A stretch of 64,000 nucleotides of DNA, taken from Siderastrea radians (lineage: Eukaryota > Cnidaria > Anthozoa > Scleractinia > Rhizangiidae). The position numbers and the translations under genes were made by a program. The DNA is taken from assembly GCA_964017195.1 (NCBI GenBank), contig OZ024890.1:19539701-19603700 (forward strand), read 5' to 3'. The notes beneath the pieces are model-generated. The model worked only from the letters and a program-made list of their open reading frames with translations, ran no database searches and had not been told where the DNA came from. Shown one piece after another: positions 44,201-54,500 of this stretch. Every line of letters starts with the position of its first letter. Within the stretch, counting starts at the first letter, position 1.

Positions 44201-47200
44201 AAGCCATGTCAGCATTGTTGGCCTCTTTGATGTCCATTGCTAACCAAGCAAGCAAGAAACTAAATAAAATGCATGATTTTACTCTATGGAGTGTTTCGTT
44301 GTTTTTTGAGGTGATTCTTGGTGGTGGGGGGGGGAGCATCTATTAGACACGGGGTGTTTATTAGAGGGGAGTGTCTAATACAAAATTTATACCTCGGAGA
44401 GGGCGTTTGTAGATACGAGGCATTTAATTGAGAGTGGGCGTTTATTAGATCATTTACGGTAATCTAATAATTTTAATTAATTTAAATTAAATTAATAATT
44501 TAATATTTAACAGAATGGAAACTTAAAGATAACACGATTAAGATAAGCTCATAACTTGATTTAATTGTCTACACAAGTGTTTTTTGCATTAGCCTTACTT
44601 AACGCTTATGTGAAAAATTATTAAATCAGTAAATATTATTTAATCAGTGTAGAGTCTGGTGGTTTTGTTTTTTTCATTTTCTCTCCTTTAATTTCTATTC
44701 GCAATTTTTTTGAGAAAAATATATCTCACGCTTGAAAGTTTTTCACCAGGATATCCAACACCTCACTTTTTTGTCCAAAAAAAGCCACACCCTGTGCTTT
44801 ATGTTTTCAACTCTTTTTGGTTTTGAAGATCTCGATGAAACACACTTTCCTGTGTTTGCTTTTTTACAGGGAGACTGGGCCGATATCTCGAGCCCCTGCT
44901 ATCTCGAACTCAAACTCATTTCCCTTGGTTGATTATTCTCACTTATTTGCTATTGTGTGGTTCCAGAAAATATCCATACCCCTCCCACGGAAGGTTTTTG
45001 GTTTGCATCCCCCCACCCCTTCGGAATTTCCGTTCCAAGGGGGTCTTTGATGACCCCCCCTCCCCCCAGGAATTTCCACGTTACGCGAACATGGTTTTTG
45101 TTTTAACATTTACTATTATAACATCCATTTTCAACATATAATGCTTTGTTATTGTTCTATACTATTTGCATGTTTGCTATCCCGTTTGAAATGTTCTATG
45201 TTTTTCACGAAAATTTGTTTAAACCGAGTGTTTTAACATTCTATTAACGTTGGTGCCGAGGGTTGCCGCGAATAATTTGTGTGCCGAATGCGATGTAAAC
45301 ATAACAACGAAGCCAAACTTTGAGAATCGATTTTGCGTTTGCCACACTCAAGCCTGCCGTCAAAAGCGAAACTGTTGAATGTAAATTACACTAAAAATCG
45401 ACGGTTATGATGTTCGAAAGAGAATTAGAGTAAAATAGCAGTTTTTTTCCTGGGATTATGCACAAGTGAATTTGCATACCGTGAGTCTAAAAATAAATTG
45501 CACAGAGGGATAACAAATCGAACCTGTCCTCCCGCACTTAATCCTTTGTTTAAAATTGAAATAGTAATTGAAGGTCAAATGGAAACTCAAACATAATGAC
45601 AACTGTAAAAGAATTTGTAAGAAATAGCTAACATAGGCTGAACTTTTAGTTTCAGTTCAAAAACCGGTCAGTACAAAATGCAGACTGCAGACTGCAGACT
45701 GCAGACTGCAGACCGGGTACAAAATGCAGACTAGGTACAAAATGCAGACTGCAGACTGGGTACAAAATGCAGACTGACATTTGAAACTCTTTTTTTTTTT
45801 ATATTATTACCGGTTGTCACGCAATCCCTTTTCCGATGTCATATTCCACGAAAACTCGCATTACCGGGAATGATCTTGCTCCGTTACTCGAAACGAAAAC
45901 ACTGAGTCATGATTTCATTTTGTGTAGCATTTTTGTGGTCATTCATGATCCGATGCGATGAAACCACAACAAATGTAAACAAACGGTCAGTCACGGAATC
46001 TTGTCCTCGAAACATTCCCCCGATTTGACTTTTGTTATCTTCCTGGTTTATTAATTAATAAGTACAGATAAAACACATTGCAAATGTAGGAAACTTAAAC
46101 TTTCTTTAATTTTCTCCAAAATATATTTTTGCTAACCAACCATAACAATTAACACTGCTCCATTTGTGTAAAGTTCATTCTACCAGCCTGGCATGTCTGG
46201 TTCAAATATGGTGATTCAATATAATAACCATAACAATTAAGGTATAAGTATTTTTATATTAACACACATCGGTTAAAGGAAGGTGATTTAACTGCTACTT
46301 ATCGCATGGACCGATCTCCGAAAGGCCGCCATGACGAACCGGCGAAGAGGCAAAGAAAGCGACCACATGCACGGAAGGTCATGTGTCGACTGCTGGTTTC
46401 TCGGTATCATGTTGCAACGAGTGTTGTTATTTTATGTTATGCGATCTCGCGCTTGAAGTAAGAAGACTGAGAAGGCTTAAATCATGTTTAAGAACGAATT
46501 GATCTTCGAGACTTCGTTTAAAAAGTATATTTTGAGTAATGGAGCAAGATCATTCTCCGGTAATGCGAGTTTTCGTGGAATATGACATCGGAAAAGAGAA
46601 TATGACAGCCGGTAAGTTATAAAATGAAATAATATAAAAAAAGACCCGAAAAAAACAGTTTCAAATGTCAGTCTGCATTTTGTACCCAGTCTGCAGTCTG
46701 CATTTTGTACCTAGTCTGCATTTTGTACCCGGTCTGCAGTCTGCAGTCTGCAGTCCGCAGTCTGCATTTTGTACTGACCGGTTCAAAAACGCATCAAATT
46801 TGCATAACGCGTGAAATCTGACCTTTTCAAATTATGAGCGTCGCTGTTTATGTAACGCAACAATTCTATCTCGATGATATCCGGTGAAAAGCGGCTGAAA
46901 ACCCTTTGCTGGATTGCGCGATAAAAATATTTTTGTATTTGTTTAAACAACTTTAGTGTTTAACGAAAAACGTTTCCATTGAAAGGATTGAAAACGGTGC
47001 AAAATTCACCGAAGGCCAAGGAGACACGCAATTTTCCATAAACGTGAATATGCAAATCAGGTCTACCGAAGTTTTATACAAATCAAAGTCGCAAAATTTG
47101 GCCTTTCGGTCAACATATTTGCGTAGTTTTGAAGGTCAAAACAGCCTACGTAAGTATTACTTCGTGCTTGGCATCAATCGTGCGTTGCTTTCAATTCTTT

Positions 47201-48475
47201 CGTGTTTCTTTACCCTCTGGAAAATGAGCTTCCTATGAACCCCCCACTCCCCTCAGAAATTTCTGCCTTTGAACCCCCCTCCCCCTCGGAATTTCCAGTG
47301 ACCTTCCGTGGGGGGGGTATGGATATTTTCTGGAACCACACATTGGGCTATCTTAACCCTTAACGTCCTAATAGTGACAAGCATCCAATTTCTCCTTACA
47401 GTATTACTACTTGATCAAACGGCTTACTGTAATTTGCAAAACGAAACGAAACAGAACGAAACAAAATGAAAATCTGTATTTTGCGAAATCTGTAATTTGC
47501 GAAATGAAAATCTGTAATTTGCAAAATGAAAAATCTGTATTTTGCGAAATGAGCCACCAGCAGTTCAGATTTTCATTTCGCAAAATAGAGATTTTCATTT
47601 CACAAATTACAGATTTTCATTTTGCAAATTACAGATTTCGCAAATACAGATTTTCATTTCGTTTCGTTCCGTTTCGTTTCGCAAATTACAGTAACCCAAT
47701 CAAACATACAGTTCATGAGAATAAAGAAAATAATCACCAATTATCAAATGTCTTGATTTTTAATCAAATTCTCCCAACTAGTAACATAAGAAATATGAGG
47801 AGAATAGTGAGGAAAATATGGATGTTAATATTGGACGTTAAAGGGTTAAAGTCATATTACAAGTATCTTGAACAACTTTTGGGTTCAATAGTGGGAGTTG
47901 CTGAGTAAGTTCCTTAGTATGTGGATAGCTTGATGAAACATGCTCTCCATTGTTTTATAGATCTAATCTCAAACTAGTCCAGAATTTGTTCATGCTAATG
48001 ATTTTCTTTGGTTAAAGCTGATAACTCAAGAAATTGATTTCATGTTCTCTAATACTGAATTCAGAAATTGAAGTTAATCCAGAAGACATTTTAAAGTTGG
48101 AAAGCCAAGAAAGAAGCTCCATATTTGATGACAATAACAGTGAGATAAGTGAGGATGAGGAAGATGAATATCATGAAGAAACTGAGTTGATAGATCAAGG
48201 TGGTGAGCACGTACAGAGTACAGGCAGCGAAGACATTGATGAAAAAGAAAATAATACAACAGATGTTGAAATTAAGGAAACTGATAATGATGAAGCTAAT
48301 AACATTGAACTAAACTTGAAAACCATGAAAAAGCCAAAGAGGGCTGAATATAAAGTAATAAGGTAAGTCTTCAACAATATTATCAGTATTGTGGTTGTCA
48401 TCATCATTGTTATCATTGTTGGCAACATCCTCACCAGATTATTTTTACAATCATTGTCATCATCAGCATTCATTG

Positions 48476-48506
<31 letters not shown>

Positions 48507-51500
48507 TACCATCATTGATTATCGTCATCAGCATCTTGTTGTGATCTGGCATGTTCCACATCTGTCTCTATCTTCACGACTTGGTGAATTCTAGTAGAGC
48601 CCCATACACAGGAAATGTATGTCATGTGCGGTCATGGCTGTCACAGTGTACGCTGTGTGATGTTACACCGTGCTTCCATGAAAGCATCATGAATTGTCAC
48701 CACCAGTGGAATGTGAGCCAGTAAACTTGTGACATTTTCTCTTCCCCCAAAGCCCAGGTCAGAATTCAGGTAAACAAAAAAAAAAAAGAATTCATGTAAA
48801 CACCATGAAGTGTACCTATAATGCACTGATGTGCCAATCAATTCGAAAGTTGAACATCCCCCCCAGGCATATTTTTTTTGAATTTTGAAGATTGGCTCAT
48901 TCAAATTCCCACCCCCCGTGGGCCAAAATTGTGTTCAAATGCCCTACCCTTGAGTGTCAGATTTGACAGTCAAATGCCCCTCCCAAAGAACAAAATTAAT
49001 GTTTTTGGTGGGAATAAAACAAAATGGAACTCTTTAATGGTGATTGGCAGTTGAAGCTATAAAATCTATAAATCCTTGATATTAAATACACTCAGTTTTC
49101 ATACGTACCCTTCAAAAATACTGCAGAGCTCCTTTTCGCCAGCCATTCACTCACAAAAGCGAGATCTTTGCCTTTAGATTGGTCCACGTTTAACAGTTAC
49201 ATACGTTACAGTAGGTGTTGGAAAAAGATTTTAAACTTGGCACTTCCGGTTCAAATCCCCCATCCTACCCAGGCAAAGATCAAATGCCCCATCCCCTGGA
49301 AGGCCTGTCACATCAAATTCCTTACTCCCCGGGCATGGAAAATAGTCAAATGCCTGGGGTATAGCAGGGGGGGGGGGGTGTTCAAGTTTCAAATTGATTG
49401 GCACATAAGTGATATTCAAATACTTTAGATGCCTCCCCCCCCCACACATTTTTTTACATGAGCACACAAGCATTTTTGAAATCATCTGGTCAGAGTCACC
49501 CACACTCCCAAGGCCTAAGTTAAGACCTTATGTAAGGACCACAAAGTGTCCCCACTGATATTCATTGATGCCTGTCTACTTGGGATGTGAGCCTAGCTCC
49601 AAGCATATGATGTCATGGTTACCCACAGAACATTGACTTACGTGTAATTTTTTAATAAATATGGTATCATTTAATATTGATAATATTAAATATCATTGTA
49701 TTGATTAACATGGGGCTTCAATAGGCTAGCCTATTTCTATACGTTACCTCGTTATTCAGCCAATTATCTACCAACAGTGTATGTATTACTTTAATTTACT
49801 TTTAGATACGACAAAAGAGAATCTACTGCTTATGCAGCAAGCAGAATACCATCCACTTATGGCACAACACTAAGAGTATTTCATGAAGTAAGCTCACATT
49901 AAAAGAAAAATTCATTCACTGGTTGATTTAAAAAGCTATATATATAATGATGGTTAAAGATTAGGGAGCTGCTGTTTTGAAGTAGCTTTTAGTTGTCTAT
50001 TCATGACTTCCTAAAGGCACAGCATGATTGACCTAAATGAATGGAATAACTTATTTAATACATAATTATCTGTGATAATGATTAGTGTGGCTGTAGAAAA
50101 TCCCATCAACAGTAAAATTAATGAGTTTTAAGGAACAGGTGGCTTATAAAGTACAGGTAATAAGCCAAGGTGCACAAAAGGGTACAGCAAAGGGGTAACC
50201 GCAGCAATACTTAAAGTGTCAACCACAAGGCACCATCACACTGAGATTAAAGAATCAGCAGAATATTTTCCTAAGGCATATTTAGCCCTAAAACAGGTGA
50301 AGCACAGGTCTGCAAAGATCAAGCTACCTGGTATAATTATCATATATTTTTTATCTTAACTTTTAGATCAACAAAACAAGCAGGATGCACAAAAACATGC
50401 AAATCAATGAAAACCCTTTCTGGCCCCTGATGTGGCATGTACTTTAATGGGGGGAGGGGGGTGGGGTGTTTTACTGCTGTGACATTGTTTTAAGATTTTC
50501 CTAGTTGCACAGGTTACATTTTACCACATACAAAAATGTCTTTCAATTTTTTCGTTTATGGTTATTTCACAAGTCATATGTTATTCTCATTGTTAGTGAT
50601 TCTTTTGTTAACAGATAAGCCGACGTGAACCAGACTTTAAACCAGAGACTCTTTTGGATTTTGGTTCTGGAACTGGAATGGCAGTATGGTAATAGCCCAA
50701 ACTGAATTGACTTTGGTTCATAATAATTTAATGTTTATAAGAAAGATGGAATAAAGTTATTCAGTTTGTCACAAGCATGGGACAGAGAAAAAATCTGAGT
50801 CCCTGAAAGGAAATGAACCCATGACCTCCTGTACACCGGTCAGTAAGTAACCCTTATGGAAGATGGAATGGTATTCAGTGTCAGATCCAGAATTTCTTTT
50901 TGCATGGCACTCAAGGAAAAAAAGAAAGAGGGTTGAGTGAAAAAACCTGAGTCGCTAAAGGTAGTCAGCAACAATCGGATGGTTTAACTGTGCGCCTCTG
51001 AGCTACTGAGCGTTTACTGAGCTATGTGTAGGTCATTTACTGGGTTGCTGTTAATGAGTTTGACTGTGAAAAACCTACAGACTGCTAGGATCAGAAATGT
51101 CGAAAGCATCCTCTGTGGTGATAATTTCCTTTTGTGCCTGCTCTTGTTAGACATTTACTGGGCTTTAGAATCTGTTATCCCTTATGCAAAGCACTTTTAA
51201 ATAATGATTTTATGAGGGCTATTGTTATCTGATGCCTGCTAGGGTGACAGATGAATGTATTTTGCTTGGAGGTTATTTTTATTACCTTTTTTTCTACAAA
51301 AGGGGTGGTGGTGGAAGGGGGGGGGGGCTCTCCTACATCTGTCACTACTCTAGAAGTGGGATTAAAGTTGTAAGACATGACTGTCATACGTCTTTAGCAG
51401 TATAATTAATTTTGTGAACTTCATGTACTTGTAGGGCAGCACATGAGAAATGGGGAGACTCAATCAGAGAATATCAGTGTGTGGATGTGTCACAGGACAT

Positions 51501-54500
51501 GATCAATTTGTCTCAGTATCTTCTTAGAGGTAGCAACATTATTTCAGCCGGTATATTGAACTGGAGGTGTGCAAGACATTTAGTAGTTCCTTAAGACAGA
51601 CTTGAGTTGGGAAGGGGACTGTGGGGTTGAAAGTGGGACATAAAGATGTGAAAGCTGGTGTAAGGGCACAAAAAGTAGGAAAGATAAACCCCTGTTGTCT
51701 TTCAGGCAGCTTTAATCCAGGTCATTTGTAGTCAGTGGCTGGAGCATTTCTTCCTGTTCTAGCTTTACACTATCTGTGAAAATTACTCACTGGTAAAATG
51801 TGTGAAACTAGCAATTTGATCATCTTGTTTCTTTTTTATCCAGGTGGTGAGGGATCTGAGAATTCTCTTCACATTCCACGAGTTTATTTCAAAAGATTTT
51901 TACCTGTTTCCAACTTGGTAAGTACTGACAGTATTACATTCCACTATCCACTGTAGTCATGGTAGTTCTGATAGTTTTATCCACACCAGTGTATTGATTT
52001 ATTTCTCCTCTAACAGCATACATACATACATACATATACTTTTTGTTGAGGCAGGTCGGTTTGAGGCAACCTAAAGGCTGGTGGGGACCTGCCAGAAACT
52101 TAAACGAAATATGAAACAAACAAATCAAACATAACATTTTTAAGAATCCCAACTGGCAGGAGGCAGACCAGTTGGCTATTTACAATGCGTGGAAGAGATG
52201 AGTTCGGGACTACCGAAAACAAATCCAGCTAGTTGTCAGAGCGGGACTTGAACCCGGGGCCTCCGGATTACAAGTCCAGCGCCCTAACCACTAGGCCACG
52301 CCACCTCCATGCTGTATTTATTTTGATCTCGTACTTTTTCTCTAATTGAATGCATTGTGCTTATCTCTACATAATGATCAGTCTAACATTAATGGCTTTT
52401 TTTTTCACTTAGAAGAATACAACTCTGCAATTATTTAACTACTGTATTTTTTATTTGTTTATAAAACTCATTTAACTATTCAGAAAGAAAATACAAGGCA
52501 GATGAATGCTAAATGAATATCTTTAATTTGCACACGGATTTTTTTTTACCAATAAATAATTATTGCTTGTCAGGTTTTGAAGTTCAGAGTTAACGTGTTA
52601 TTGAATGGTGCATTAACCCTTTTAGCCCCAATAGTGATAAGCATCTAATTTCTCCTTACAGTATTACTACTTGATCAAACATAAACGTCATGAGAATAAA
52701 GAAAATGATCACCAATGATCAAATGTCTTGATTTTTTTATCAAATTCTCCCAACCAGTAACATAAGAAATATAAGAAGAATAGCGAGGAGAATATGGATG
52801 TTAATAATGGGGCTTAAAGGGTTAATAACTCTTGCCTTCATCTTGAGCTGTAAATTGGATATACAGCGTAACACCCTCACCCCCCATCATGCTGTCATTA
52901 TGTTAAATAAATTATGTTATTTCACCTTTCATTAACAGATCACATACAATGTCGTAGTAGCTTCTTAAATTGGATATAACACCCTCACCCGCCATCATGC
53001 TGTCATAATGTTAAATAAATTATGTTATTTCACCTTTCATTAACAGATCACATACAATGTCGTAGTAGCTTCTTAAATTGGATATAACACCCTCACCCCC
53101 CATCATGCTGTCATTATGTTAAATAAATTATGTTATTTCACCTTTCATTAACAGATCACATACAATGTTGTAGTAGCTTCTTATGCTCTCAGTGAAATAC
53201 CAAAGAATTCACTGAGACAAATGGCTGTGAGAAGTTTATGGGGGAAAACTAGTGACTTTTTGGTGAGCTCAAGATCCGTCATTATTTCTGGAACAATTTT
53301 TATTGAAAACTCTCTAAAATTAATTTTTGTGCTAAATTCCTCTCACTTGTGTTTTGTCAGGTCATTATTGAGCACGGAAATTCTGAAGGGTTTGAGATAA
53401 CATCTGATGCCAGAAGCCTTGTGTTGAAGGTAGCAAATAATTAAAATTACTGTCTATATTGGAGATTAAGTATCATCTCTTTTACGTTGGCTGAACTACA
53501 TCATTCCCTTATTTCAGTCTGTAAACTAGTGCACATGACAGCTCTGGGTACCTTTAATTGATATAAAAAAATGTTCAGAGAACTTTTGTTCTCTGAACTC
53601 ACTAGTACATTGTGACGTCACTCATAAAATAAAAATCTTACGTGCGCACCTTTTCCGAACCTTTTGTGAAATAATTCCATGTTTCCTCAATTTAGGAAGG
53701 AGGATACGCATCAGTAGACACCGAAACTTCCGCAAGTGAGTATAACGTAACACATGCAATACTGTTACATGTAACGTTTGTTGTAAGTAGTGGTCTAGCT
53801 TGTATTATTCTTTGCCTTGTTGGTCATTAGAGTGGGACACCTTAGTCATCTCTGCAGTGAGAACTCATTAATAGAACTCAGTCATAAGTCTTTGTCTTTT
53901 ATTAATATAATTGGCGCTAGCAAGCTAATCTGGCAATGGACAGTAGGCACACGCACATGCAGATGGTTAGCGTAAACAGACTAAGTGAGGCACAAACACA
54001 TGAAAGCATAGGCTCAAAAACAAGCGAAAAAAAAGGGACAAATTTCGCTCAACTGTGGATCCCTGTGTAGACTAAGAAACTTCTCGAAATCTGTTAAAAA
54101 TTGTTGCTTATCATCGACTGGGACGCCAGCATTTATGGTGGGCCCTCTTTGTACTGATAAAGTACCATCTCGAAATGGCCATTTTATTCTTATATATTTG
54201 TTTCCAGGTGAGGAGTTTCAGTTCCTTGATCCTACAGCTGAGGAAATGGACAATGGCTATGTGTTTTCTCCAGTAAGTTTCTGAAGTTTTCATCCCTGAC
54301 TTGAACACCGTTTCTTAACGTTTCAGTTTTTGATCAAAATAAACTGGCACTTAAGTATCTGACATACATGTACACCTGTGACATTTGTAGATCATTAACT
54401 GGACGTTTTGCTATTATTTTGCAGTGTCCACATGATACAGAATGTGCAAGATCGGACGCCAAAACAAGAGACCACCCTTGTAACTTTGAGCAGAGAGTCC

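Noticed and set aside
47411..47908. 165-codon frame with FRKIEIFISQITDF-type repeats
   Set aside because: By-product of a palindromic foldback element (47421-47697).
52236..52308. Functional tRNA with TGT anticodon
   Set aside because: The A and B boxes are good, but the 5' acceptor strand GGAGGTG has no complementary 3' strand, and the body plus TATG tail mark a SINE.
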